This document shows positions 1-6,679 of a stretch of DNA of 29,933 bases, one piece after another. The DNA is taken from positions 1 through 29,933 of the IMG/VR virus record IMGVR_UViG_3300045284_000641. The stretch is one strand, 5' to 3'. The number at the start of each line of letters is the position of its first letter. The stretch's first letter is position 1. The position numbers were made by a program, and so were the translations under genes. Source of the DNA: a virus. Below the pieces are notes generated by a model. That model did no database searches and had not been told where the DNA came from. It worked only from the letters and a program-made list of their open reading frames with translations.

Positions 1-213
1 GCCGTACCCGAACGCCATGGCGCGCTCGCCGTCTATCGCTCGGAGACCCGCTAGCGCCCGCATGCCGAGGGCGAGCGCCCGGAGCGCGTCGTGCTCGAGC
101 CACTGCTCGAGGACCCAGTTATGAGCGGTCCGCGCGCCTGCGACGTGCTGGCCGAGCGCGCGGCGCTCTGCCGCGGTCGGATCGAGTTCGGTTTTGTAGG
201 CGCGTTGGATCAT
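1..213 (-). CDS. TnpB/OrfB-like protein (IS200/IS605 family), N-terminal part, cut by window edge
   Basis: I translated this minus-strand frame by hand: it opens with ATG at 213 and stays open for 71 codons to the window edge. The start MIQRAYKTELDPTAAERAAL and the following GARTAHNWVLEQWLE fit the N-terminal helix-turn-helix of OrfB/TnpB proteins (pattern AYK-x-L-PT-x2-Q-x3-L, then a R-x2-YNW-like segment). TnpB proteins are RNA-guided nucleases related to Cas12. The RuvC residues and zinc ribbon lie outside the window, so activity cannot be judged. It starts 6 nt after the DUF3310 stop, and a GGAGAAG element lies inside the end of that gene, so it looks co-transcribed with phage genes. No insertion-sequence end is visible on this side. 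Confidence 0.6.
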   Translation of the reverse strand, partial: MIQRAYKTELDPTAAERRALGQHVAGARTAHNWVLEQWLEHDALRALALGMRALAGLRAIDGERAMAFGYG

Positions 214-219
214 CGGGCT

Positions 220-609
220 TCAGAACTTCTCCAGCTGTTCGATGTGAGCACCGAGCCACTGGCGAAACTCATGGGCCCGCATGTCCCAATTCGCGCCGGT
301 CGGCTCGAACAACATCCTAAGGCAAACGGCAAGCGGAGAATCTTTAGGCGAAGCCTGCACGACCCGAGCGATGAGCCACTGCGCCCTGCTCGAGAGTTTC
401 GGCTCGTCCACCGATAGCCCCTTCGAGGCGTCCGTCAGATACCAAAGCGCCTTCCGAAGGTCCTCGAGCTCGCTTCCCTTCTCGCCGGCGCGCCAGCAGT
501 ACTTGATCACGTTGCCGATGTTGAATGACCTCTCGCGACAGATCTCGATCGCCTCGAGTCCACTCGGGTGGACGTTGTAGTGCGGCGGATGATTCACGAG
601 GTCGCTCAT
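220..609 (-). CDS. DUF3310 family protein
   Basis: This 129-residue protein starts MSDLVNHPPHYNVHPSGLEA and continues with an IGNVIKYCWRAGEKG segment and LEDLRKALWYL. That is the N-terminal signature of the DUF3310 family (NHPxHY, then GNxxKYxWRxGxK, then DLxKAxWYL), common in phages and sometimes named nucleotide-kinase-like. Its biochemical role is not established. The C-terminal half (about residues 70-129) is unrecognised. The ATG at 609 overlaps the upstream stop as ATGA, and AGGAGAGG sits 5-6 nt before it, so this start is well supported over longer in-frame versions. It belongs to the leftward early operon. Confidence 0.85.
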   Translation of the reverse strand: MSDLVNHPPHYNVHPSGLEAIEICRERSFNIGNVIKYCWRAGEKGSELEDLRKALWYLTDASKGLSVDEPKLSSRAQWLIARVVQASPKDSPLAVCLRMLFEPTGANWDMRAHEFRQWLGAHIEQLEKF

Positions 610-950
610 GGCCTCTCCTGGTAGTGGCTCCGCCACTCGACGGAGGCTGACTTGACGCACACGACACCCCACCGGTGGCCTGGCACCGGCACTCCGCCGC
701 TCATGTCGCATCGATCGATCTCGGTCGTGTCGATGCGAGCCGGCGGCGCCGTGGCCGGCGCCGGTCCTGACGGTGCTGCCTGTGCGGACGCGAGCTGGAG
801 TTTCAGCGACTGGACCTGACTCGTGAGCTCGTCCGCTTCGCACGACCGGACGCTGAGATGCACCACGAGCGCGATGACGAACACACCAATGGAACTCGCC
901 CCGACAGCCGCGAGGATCTCCTGCCAATAGGACTCTTTCTGCTCGTTCAT
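606..950 (-). CDS. Single-span membrane protein with coiled coil, unknown function
   Basis: This 114-residue protein has a short polar N-terminus, one hydrophobic segment at about residues 12-34 (ILAAVGASSIGVFVIALVVH), then a heptad-like stretch (about 40-58) and an Ala/Pro-rich linker. The C-terminal domain has two cysteines (about residues 81 and 98). This layout suits a membrane-anchored protein with its C-terminus outside the membrane. The layout recalls inner-membrane spanins, but there is no partner lipoprotein nearby, so I do not call it one. The ATG at 950 overlaps the previous stop (ATGA), and its own stop overlaps the DUF3310 start in the same way, so the three genes are probably translationally coupled. 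Confidence 0.6.
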   Translation of the reverse strand: MNEQKESYWQEILAAVGASSIGVFVIALVVHLSVRSCEADELTSQVQSLKLQLASAQAAPSGPAPATAPPARIDTTEIDRCDMSGGVPVPGHRWGVVCVKSASVEWRSHYQERP

Positions 951-1207
951 GACCCCGACACCAGCGCGTCGAGACGCTCTCGGATGCCGTCGGTGAAGGA
1001 CTGCAGATGCGAGACGTCGTCCGCGTCGTCGATCGCGACCTCGACCTCGATCCCGTCCATGCGAATCGTGAAGCTCTGGATCGCTGGCGCGCCGTTGAAG
1101 ACGTCGCGCATCACGTCGATCGCAAGCTTCGATCGCTTGCCGTCCTGATGCGTGCCCCACCACCAGGGCGTTACGTTACTGACGAGCGCGTGCGGGGGGT
1201 ACTCCAT
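947..1207 (-). CDS. Hypothetical protein, 86 aa
   Basis: A small soluble protein that I do not recognise. It has a Trp cluster followed by a basic patch near residues 15-26, then a mixed alpha/beta stretch with an acidic DDADD segment near residues 60-64. The ATG at 1207 has only a poor ribosome-binding site, but a plausible promoter lies 14 nt upstream (1222-1250), so it may be the first gene of a sub-operon running through the membrane protein, DUF3310 and TnpB-like genes. Its stop overlaps the next start by 4 nt. Confidence 0.5.
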   Translation of the reverse strand: MEYPPHALVSNVTPWWWGTHQDGKRSKLAIDVMRDVFNGAPAIQSFTIRMDGIEVEVAIDDADDVSHLQSFTDGIRERLDALVSGS

Positions 1208-1221
1208 GCCGTTCGGGGCAC

Positions 1222-1250
1222 AGAATACGGATCGCTCACCCAGTCGCCAA
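1222..1250 (-). promoter_or_regulatory. Candidate sigma70-like promoter
   Basis: On the minus strand TTGGCG (1250-1245) is followed after 17 nt by TATTCT (1227-1222). Each hexamer matches the consensus at four of six positions and the spacing is ideal. It lies in the 67-nt gap between the 217-aa gene and the 86-aa gene, and would give a short leader. No strong terminator is visible in the same gap. This is inference from motif and position only. Confidence 0.4.
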
Positions 1251-1274
1251 CCGAATAAAACCGGCGGTATGTAC

Positions 1275-1928
1275 CTACTGCTTTTTCGCCGACGCCTTGC
1301 GGGCGAGGAGCGCCGAGCTCCGCGAAGCCGCCGCCGTGCGCATCCCCGCCAGACGGAGCGCCATCGGGCTCGGTGCCGCCCCGTCGCCGTCGAACGCGCG
1401 CGAGAACTGCGGGCCTACGCCCTCGACGATGCCGCCGCACCCGAACATGAAACGCGTGCCCTTCGCCGCGCCGGCAAAGAACTGGAAGAGCATCTCGCCC
1501 GCCAGCGGCCCTGCCGCTCGCGTGATCGTGTCGGTGATCGCCGTCCCGAGCGCATCCTGCTCGCTCGCGAGGCCGAAGAAAAACTGGAAGTTTTCGGGCA
1601 CGAGATCGAGCGCCTCGAAACCGATGATCTCACCCACGCTGTTCAGCGAGGCCGGCACGAAGACCAGTGTCGTCACGAACGCGTGTCCGTCGCCACCCCC
1701 CGCGAACTCCACGTCGGCGAGCGTGAGCACGAGATCCGGTTCGTCCGGGAACGCTGCGGCGATGAGCACGTTCTGGGTGACGACGTCTGCGAGCGCGGCC
1801 GCGACGCGAGTCGCCATATCTCCCGGGTCGGCGCTTTCGATGACCTTGATCACGAAGGCCGCTGCCGGCGGTGGCAGGGCTTCGGCAAAGTTTTCGGGGT
1901 TCTCGTAGAACAGGAGCGTGATCGACAT
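1275..1928 (-). CDS. Hypothetical protein, 217 aa
   Basis: An unrecognised protein beginning MSITLLFYENPENF. It is rich in Ala, Phe and Gly, with a long mixed alpha/beta body, a glycine-rich FMFGCGG segment near residue 160 and a basic Ala/Ser/Lys tail that looks disordered. No signal peptide or clear membrane span is seen. I chose the ATG at 1928; an in-frame extension to 1973 would add 15 Gly/Pro-rich residues, and neither start has a strong ribosome-binding site. It lies downstream of the 472-aa gene in the leftward operon, with about 60 nt between them. Confidence 0.55.
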   Translation of the reverse strand: MSITLLFYENPENFAEALPPPAAAFVIKVIESADPGDMATRVAAALADVVTQNVLIAAAFPDEPDLVLTLADVEFAGGGDGHAFVTTLVFVPASLNSVGEIIGFEALDLVPENFQFFFGLASEQDALGTAITDTITRAAGPLAGEMLFQFFAGAAKGTRFMFGCGGIVEGVGPQFSRAFDGDGAAPSPMALRLAGMRTAAASRSSALLARKASAKKQ

Positions 1929-1988
1929 GCCCCGAATCGTACCGGACGCCGGGCTGGGCTGTCCAGCGCCCAAACGCTCGCGGGGCGT

Positions 1989-3407
1989 TTACGCGACGTC
2001 GACGAGCGGCAGCGGCTCGAACTCGTCGTCGGGCTCCATCGCGAACATCTGGAGCTCTTCAGCGTCCGTTTCCGCGAAGTCCAGTTGGTCCTTCGTGTAA
2101 GACGCGAAGTATTCCCGGTCCGTATCGCCGGGGCGCAGCGTGAGAAAGCCGAGAAGACCGCGGAGGACCTCGTCCGAATCGACCACGCCGGGCGTCGAGA
2201 AATCCTCGCCCTCGAAGAGCGGCTTGCTCGCGCCGGGCGCGTAGAACGCATAGCCGAGGACGCTTTTGCCGTCACGGCCGCGCCGGTGCGCGTCCCAGAC
2301 GACCAGCACGTAGCCCGTGTCGCCGAGCATCACCTCGCGCAGGATGTCCTTGTCGGCGTGACCACGGCCGTGGTTCGTGTGCAGCGGCTCGGCGCCCTTA
2401 CCGAAGTGACGCCGGAGGTAGGCGCGCGTTTCGTGTCGGCGCCCCGACCAGTCGAAGTGTGAGCCGCGCGTGTTTCCGATCTGCTGCAGTTCTCCGCTCG
2501 GCAAGTTCACGAACACGATCGCCGAATGCGTCCCGCGCTGGTGCGCATGGCGACCGATCTCTGCGGTCGCTTGCTCGATGTCGTCGTAGCCGCGAGCCGC
2601 GCCGATGAGCACGTGCGTGCCGCCCCGGCCGATGTGATCCACGAAAAACCGTCCGCTCTGATTCGCGCGCCAGATGACGTAATCGTCCTCGGTGGCGGTC
2701 GTACCGGCGTAGCGACCGCGGTGACGACGCTCGTTGACGGCGAAGTGATGCGAGCGCGCGTAGTGCTCGCGGCGCGCTTCCGGATCGAACGGCCGCTCCT
2801 CGCGGCGCGTGCGCGCTTCTTCTCGCTCGACGATGCGCCGCGCGCTCATCGGCCGGCGCACGTTGCGCGGCGGCGGTCCGGGCGGGCGCGCGTTCGCGGC
2901 CATGCCGGCGTCGGTCGCTCCCTCGGGTGGCTCTTCCGGCTCTTCGTGCTCTGGCAGCGCGGGCGGCTCGAAGACGGCGTCGACGACCTGGCCGTCGAGT
3001 TCTTCTTCCGCGAACACGATCGCGACTTCGAGATCGTCATCGACGCCCGTCGCCGTGCCGCGCGGCGTCTGGAGCGTCACACCGAATTCGTTTCCGGCGG
3101 CGCCGATGAGCATCTTGCCCGCTTCGCGCGTGAGCCAGTCGTGCACGCGCGCTTGGAAATCTTTGGTGATGTACTTCTTCGTCGCGCGCGAGCGCATCGC
3201 GTCGTTCATCGCTTCTTCGAGACTCCGCGAGTAGCTCGGTTTCTCATCGCCGTCCGCGGGGCGACGCGCCGTCACGTAGAACGCATCGCCCGCTGCCGTG
3301 ATCTCGAGCGCTACGCTGTCCCGCGTGAGAAACTTCAGCACACGCTCCTGGTACGCCGCGGGGATGTCGTAGATGTCGACGTCGCGGGTCTCGGCGGGCT
3401 CGGCCAT
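1989..3407 (-). CDS. Hypothetical 472-aa protein with an internal N-terminal duplication
   Basis: No family recognised. Two similar blocks of about 60 residues lie at the N-terminus (about 10-70 and 80-140). Each reads roughly as a Q-x-RV-x3-LTR helix, then AAG-x2-F-x-VT strands ending in a Pro. An acidic Pro/Glu linker follows (about 145-170), then a basic Arg-rich stretch (about 185-225). The C-terminal region (about 235-472) carries RGGTHVLIGAARGYDD, a His-rich HTNHGRGHADKD segment and an acidic end. The ATG at 3407 is preferred; a TTG at 3443 would add 12 residues. It lies directly downstream of the helicase gene, so a role in DNA replication or early take-over is possible but unproven. 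Confidence 0.6.
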   Translation of the reverse strand: MAEPAETRDVDIYDIPAAYQERVLKFLTRDSVALEITAAGDAFYVTARRPADGDEKPSYSRSLEEAMNDAMRSRATKKYITKDFQARVHDWLTREAGKMLIGAAGNEFGVTLQTPRGTATGVDDDLEVAIVFAEEELDGQVVDAVFEPPALPEHEEPEEPPEGATDAGMAANARPPGPPPRNVRRPMSARRIVEREEARTRREERPFDPEARREHYARSHHFAVNERRHRGRYAGTTATEDDYVIWRANQSGRFFVDHIGRGGTHVLIGAARGYDDIEQATAEIGRHAHQRGTHSAIVFVNLPSGELQQIGNTRGSHFDWSGRRHETRAYLRRHFGKGAEPLHTNHGRGHADKDILREVMLGDTGYVLVVWDAHRRGRDGKSVLGYAFYAPGASKPLFEGEDFSTPGVVDSDEVLRGLLGFLTLRPGDTDREYFASYTKDQLDFAETDAEELQMFAMEPDDEFEPLPLVDVA

Positions 3408-3446
3408 GCGAGACAGATTACCGGCGAGTCCGGCGCTGGGCAAGCG

Positions 3447-4886
3447 TCAGACGTCCTCGGCGAATTCGTCAGTCAAATCGTCGTAGCTCTGCTCGGCCCG
3501 CTCGAGAAAGCGCACGGACGATGCGCGGAAAAACATCTGCACGGTGCCGGGGGGGCCGTTCCGTTGTTTGGCGACGATGACCTCGGCGTCGCCCTTGCGC
3601 GCCTCGCGGTCGTAGTAGTCCGGGCGGTAGAGAAAGATCACGTTGTCGGCATCCTGTTCAAGCGCGCCGCTCTCCCGAAGGTCAGAAAGCTGCGGGCGCT
3701 TGTCGGTCTTGCCTTGACGCTCAGGGTTACGGTTCAGCTGGCTCAACGCGACAACGGGCAAGTCGAAATCTTTTGCGAGTGCCTTGAGCCCACGTGATAG
3801 CCCCGAGACCTCGGCTTCGCGACTGTCGCCGCGCTCGCGGATGCCGCGCATGAGCTGCACGTAATCGATCACGACGACGCCGAGTTCGTCGAAGCCGGCG
3901 ATGCGCCGCGCGCGGAGATCGCGCTGCAGCTTTCGCACGCGTGCGCGGATATCGAAGAGCCCGATGCTCGGCGTGTCGTCGATCCAGATCCCGAAGCCAG
4001 CGAGCTCCTTCGCCCCTTCCACGAACTTCGGGTAGTCGGTTTGGTTCAAGGTGTTTTTGCGCACGTTACCGACCTCGATCTGTTGCTCCGAGCACACGAG
4101 CCGCACGGCGACTTGTGCTTTCGGCATTTCCAAACTGAAGACGGCCGCGGCGAGACGCGACGGCGGGCGCGCGATGTTCGCGACGATGTTCATCACGAAC
4201 GCGGTCTTACCCATGGCGGGCCTGCCCGCGACGATCGTCGAGTCGCCTTTTTGGAGACCCGACGTCAGCCGATCGAGCGCCGTGAATCCGGTCGAGAGAC
4301 CCGTGCCGTTACCGGTCTCGCCGAGCGCGCGGAGCGCCTCGAGCGTGTTCGCTTCGCGCGCGATGATGGGCCCGACGTGTTCGAGTTCCTTGCCGACGTT
4401 GAGGCTCGAGAGTTCGGCGAGCGACGCCTCCGCGCTTTGCACGAGGAGCCCCGCGGGCTCGGCCGACACGTAGGCTTCCGCCGCCCAGCGTTGACACTCC
4501 TGGATGAGCCGGCGTGCTTGCCATTTTTCGCGCACGATGAGCGCATACGCGCTGAGGTTCACGACGGCGGGGATCGCGTCGGTGAGCGTCGCGAGATAGG
4601 GCGTGCCGCCGACCGCTTCGAGCTTGCCTTCGCTTTTCAAAAACGACGCGACGGTGACGTTGTCGACGGGACTGCCGCGTTCGAGAAGCAGACGGACGCT
4701 GTCGAAGATGCGCTTGTTGGCGTCCGAGTAAAAGTGCTCGGCTGAGAGCACGCTCGCGACTTCATCGAACTTGTCGCTCGAGAGCAAGACGGCCGAGAGC
4801 ACGGAGGCTTCGGCATCGAGATCGTTCGGGGGGACTCGGCCTTGTGAGGGCCGAAGCTCCGCCGGAGCTTTTACTGCAGGTTGCAA
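3447..4886 (-). CDS. dnaB: Replicative DNA helicase (DnaB family)
   Basis: DnaB is the hexameric 5'-3' helicase that unwinds DNA at the fork. The protein (479 aa from the chosen TTG) is full length. The N-terminal domain spans about residues 18-125 (PPNDLDAEASVL start). In the RecA-like ATPase domain, Walker A GRPAMGKT is at about 221-228, Walker B VVVIDY at 337-342, the DLRESG motif at 402-407 and the arginine-finger stretch KQRNGP at 440-445. The reading frame is open further upstream but that part reads like an antisense shadow of the loader gene. The TTG at 4886 overlaps the end of the loader gene by 16 nt, implying translational coupling. The ribosome-binding site is weak. The loader and initiator genes lie just upstream. 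Confidence 0.95.
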   Translation of the reverse strand: MQPAVKAPAELRPSQGRVPPNDLDAEASVLSAVLLSSDKFDEVASVLSAEHFYSDANKRIFDSVRLLLERGSPVDNVTVASFLKSEGKLEAVGGTPYLATLTDAIPAVVNLSAYALIVREKWQARRLIQECQRWAAEAYVSAEPAGLLVQSAEASLAELSSLNVGKELEHVGPIIAREANTLEALRALGETGNGTGLSTGFTALDRLTSGLQKGDSTIVAGRPAMGKTAFVMNIVANIARPPSRLAAAVFSLEMPKAQVAVRLVCSEQQIEVGNVRKNTLNQTDYPKFVEGAKELAGFGIWIDDTPSIGLFDIRARVRKLQRDLRARRIAGFDELGVVVIDYVQLMRGIRERGDSREAEVSGLSRGLKALAKDFDLPVVALSQLNRNPERQGKTDKRPQLSDLRESGALEQDADNVIFLYRPDYYDREARKGDAEVIVAKQRNGPPGTVQMFFRASSVRFLERAEQSYDDLTDEFAEDV

Positions 4887-5761
4887 ATGGTCGCCGTTTT
4901 GAGATCTGGAATCGTCGAGTAGATCCGTGCGAGCTCTTCGACCGACGAGCGCATGCCGACGAGCGTCGAACGCCGACCGAGCCAGCGTTCTCGAAGAAGC
5001 GTCTCGAGTCGTTCGTGCACCCACTCCGGCGCGCGCACATCGACGTTGTCGACGATCGTCACGTCGGCTTCGCGGGCGTTGCCGAAGTGATCACCGAACG
5101 GTTCTTTTTCGTCGTAGCGCTGCCGCATCGCACCCGAGACGGCGGTCATGTCCGTGTACCAGAGCAACGCACGCGGCGCGCGGCGGATGATCATGCGCAA
5201 CGTCGCGACGCCGAGCCGCGTCTTGCCGCTCCCGTGTCCGCCGCACAGAAACAAGAACCCTCCGCGGCTCTTCGTCGAGCCATCGACGAACGCCGTGAGC
5301 TTCGTGAGCTCAGGCGTGTCGAGCGGGCGCGCGAACGTCGTGAACTTCGAGTCGAGAAAAAACTTCGGGACGTTCGAGGACTCGAGCCGCTCTCGGGTCA
5401 GGTGCTCACGCCACCGGTCGCAGGTCGCCGCCTGGAGCTCGGCGCCGACCCATGTCGGCTTTCGACCCACCTTGACCGCCGAGCCGACGTCCGAGGCGCA
5501 GGCGCCCCCCTCGGCGGGGCAGCTACGGCACAGGCGCAGGCGCGTTTCGGCGTCCTGGTACCAGGCTTCGGTCTCGGCGACGAGGGCGGTTTCACTCATA
5601 TCCTGGGGGCAGGATGTTCCCACCAAGGGTACGAGGACCCGCAACAATTTCGCGGGGTTCCCCGCCGCCCGGCTCTTCTCGAGCAGGGTCCGGCGGCCCG
5701 CTTCCCGTGACGCCTGCATGTTCTGCGCGAGGTCCTCGAAGCTGCGCTGGCCATGTTCCAT
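4871..5761 (-). CDS. DnaC-like helicase loader, AAA+ ATPase
   Basis: A 296-aa AAA+ protein expected to load the adjacent DnaB helicase. A cysteine cluster (Cys78, Cys81, Cys88, Cys114) precedes the ATPase domain, as in DnaC/DnaI-type loaders with an N-terminal zinc site. Walker A is GGHGSGKT at 174-181 and Walker B is TIVDNVD at about 235-241. I chose the ATG at 5761: it has AGAGGTG about 10 nt upstream, and the codons between 5761 and 5599 have strongly G/C third positions, as expected for a coding frame here. A shorter start at 5599 (ATG overlapping the upstream stop) would give 242 aa and is the alternative. The order initiator-loader-helicase matches lambdoid replication modules. Confidence 0.9.
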   Translation of the reverse strand: MEHGQRSFEDLAQNMQASREAGRRTLLEKSRAAGNPAKLLRVLVPLVGTSCPQDMSETALVAETEAWYQDAETRLRLCRSCPAEGGACASDVGSAVKVGRKPTWVGAELQAATCDRWREHLTRERLESSNVPKFFLDSKFTTFARPLDTPELTKLTAFVDGSTKSRGGFLFLCGGHGSGKTRLGVATLRMIIRRAPRALLWYTDMTAVSGAMRQRYDEKEPFGDHFGNAREADVTIVDNVDVRAPEWVHERLETLLRERWLGRRSTLVGMRSSVEELARIYSTIPDLKTATICNLQ

Positions 5762-6407
5762 CGGAAATTACACCTCTGGTCGCCTTCTGAGGGAATTCCA
5801 CCACATTGGTGGGTTTGCCGTAGACTGGGGAGTCTACGGAGACAGAGACAGAGACACAAACAGGATCTGGATCAGGATCGGAGACAGAGATCTGATCCGT
5901 AGACTGGGTGTGTGATTTCGAAGTCGGTCGGGAACCACTGGGGAGTCCATGAATTGCCGCCAGACCGAAAGTCTCCGCCCAGACTCGCTCGTGTCCAGGG
6001 TTATTGAAATTGATGCCTTCCGACAAAGATTCAATGTGGTCGTACTTTAAGCGGCACTCCGGAATATCACGCCACCGGCGGAACCAGCCGCGGATGATGT
6101 TCTCGTTGGCCGCACGCTGGTGCTTCGGTAGCCCGCGCACCCGCACGACCATCGCATCGGGGTCGTAAAAAAAATGTTGCAAACCGTGTTTGTCCGGCAA
6201 ACACAGCTCTTCGAGGGCTCTCTCGACGAGCTCTACGGGCCGCTTCCACTTCGCGGCGATCCCGTGCGCGTCGGTACTCAAAAGACCCGGCAGATCGGTG
6301 CGAAGTGAGCTCAGGCCGACGCAGAGACCGAAGACCACCTCCGCGTCGGAGCTCAGGCTCAGCCACCACCGATCGTCGGAGAACATCTTCGCCGTGATCC
6401 AAAACAT
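5592..6407 (-). CDS. Replication initiator, lambda O-like in position; C-terminus uncertain
   Basis: A 271-aa ORF that begins MFWITAKMFSDDRWWLSLSS. The first 135 residues look like a winged-helix replication protein of the type found before phage helicase loaders, with a LPKHQRAANENIIRGWFRRW segment near residues 94-113. From about residue 165 the sequence becomes low-complexity (Ser/Asp/Val/Pro), encoded by short DNA repeats. The last 57 codons overlap the loader gene by 170 nt and lack the G/C-rich third positions of real coding sequence here, so the true C-terminus may be shorter, frameshifted or overprinted. The ATG at 6407 has GGGGGA about 6 nt upstream. Its probable role is to bind the origin and recruit loader and helicase. 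Confidence 0.75.
   Translation of the reverse strand: MFWITAKMFSDDRWWLSLSSDAEVVFGLCVGLSSLRTDLPGLLSTDAHGIAAKWKRPVELVERALEELCLPDKHGLQHFFYDPDAMVVRVRGLPKHQRAANENIIRGWFRRWRDIPECRLKYDHIESLSEGINFNNPGHERVWAETFGLAAIHGLPSGSRPTSKSHTQSTDQISVSDPDPDPVCVSVSVSVDSPVYGKPTNVVEFPQKATRGVISDGTWPAQLRGPRAEHAGVTGSGPPDPAREEPGGGEPREIVAGPRTLGGNILPPGYE
5818..5908. repeat. Repeat cluster inside the initiator gene, candidate replication origin
   Basis: Positions 5818-5839 form a perfect 9-bp inverted repeat (CCGTAGACT, loop GGGG, AGTCTACGG). The half CCGTAGACTGGG recurs at 5897-5908. Between them lie repeated GAGACAGAGA and AGGATC/GGATC units. In lambdoid phages the origin iterons lie inside the initiator (O) gene next to the loader gene, which is the same position. 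The repeats encode the low-complexity linker of the initiator, also as in lambda O. Origin function is inference. Confidence 0.5.
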
Positions 6408-6421
6408 GGCCGTCCCCCGAT

Positions 6422-6616
6422 TTAGCTTGCGATCGACAACTGGCTGAGTTTGCGGTGGTAATCGCGAAGGGCGCGGCGGAGGATCTCGCTCCGGCTGAGC
6501 TTTTCTAGTTTGGAGCTCTGGTCGAGAAGACGGCGATCGTCCTCATCGAACTGCACAATGAAGTGATACGGGTCCACGCGCGACGTCTTCCGACGTCGCC
6601 GACTCTTGTCTGACAT
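6422..6616 (-). CDS. Ribbon-helix-helix DNA-binding protein
   Basis: A 64-aa basic protein. After an Arg/Lys-rich tail (residues 5-13) comes a beta-strand segment (YHFIVQFDED, about 17-26), helix A (about 27-38) and helix B beginning LSRSEILRRALRDYHR (about 40-55). This is the CopG/Arc-type fold, which binds DNA as a dimer through the paired strands. It sits immediately before the replication genes, 14 nt from the initiator start. An 11-bp palindrome overlaps its own start codon, so autoregulation and control of the replication operon are likely. The partner DNA sites are not proven. Confidence 0.75.
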   Translation of the reverse strand: MSDKSRRRRKTSRVDPYHFIVQFDEDDRRLLDQSSKLEKLSRSEILRRALRDYHRKLSQLSIAS

Positions 6617-6625
6617 AGGACCTAT
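6615..6625. promoter_or_regulatory. Palindrome overlapping the RHH start codon, candidate operator
   Basis: ATAGGACCTAT (arms ATAGG/CCTAT around one base) covers the start codon of the ribbon-helix-helix gene. Read on the minus strand, GATAG also occurs twice just upstream (GATAGTACTGGGATAG). Short repeated half-sites at the regulator's own promoter are typical of RHH operators. Occupancy here would block the regulator and the replication genes behind it. Confidence 0.45.
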
Positions 6626-6645
6626 CCCAGTACTATCTAGGCCCG

Positions 6646-6673
6646 ACGCGTGTCAAGGACTTGTGCCACGCGT
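6646..6673 (-). promoter_or_regulatory. Inverted repeat with an embedded TTGACA -35 element
   Basis: A 7-bp inverted repeat (ACGCGTG at 6646-6652, CACGCGT at 6667-6673, 14-nt loop) lies between the Cys-motif gene and the RHH gene. On the minus strand a perfect TTGACA (6656-6651) sits in it. The best -10 candidate, TAGTAC, is about 15 nt downstream and weak. The site may be a promoter with an operator, or a weak terminator of the gene ending at 6680; no T-run follows the stem. Confidence 0.35.
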
Positions 6674-6679
6674 AGCAAT

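Noticed and set aside
1152-3797. Long plus-strand reading frames (1152-2462 and 2526-3797) opposite the early operon
   Set aside because: They are Arg-rich antisense shadows of the 217-aa, 472-aa and DnaB genes, with no start context or recognisable motif; such frames are common opposite GC-rich genes.
4887-5024. N-terminal extension of DnaB by 46 residues
   Set aside because: The segment is Arg/Ser-rich, overlaps the loader's coding frame and is absent from the normal DnaB architecture.
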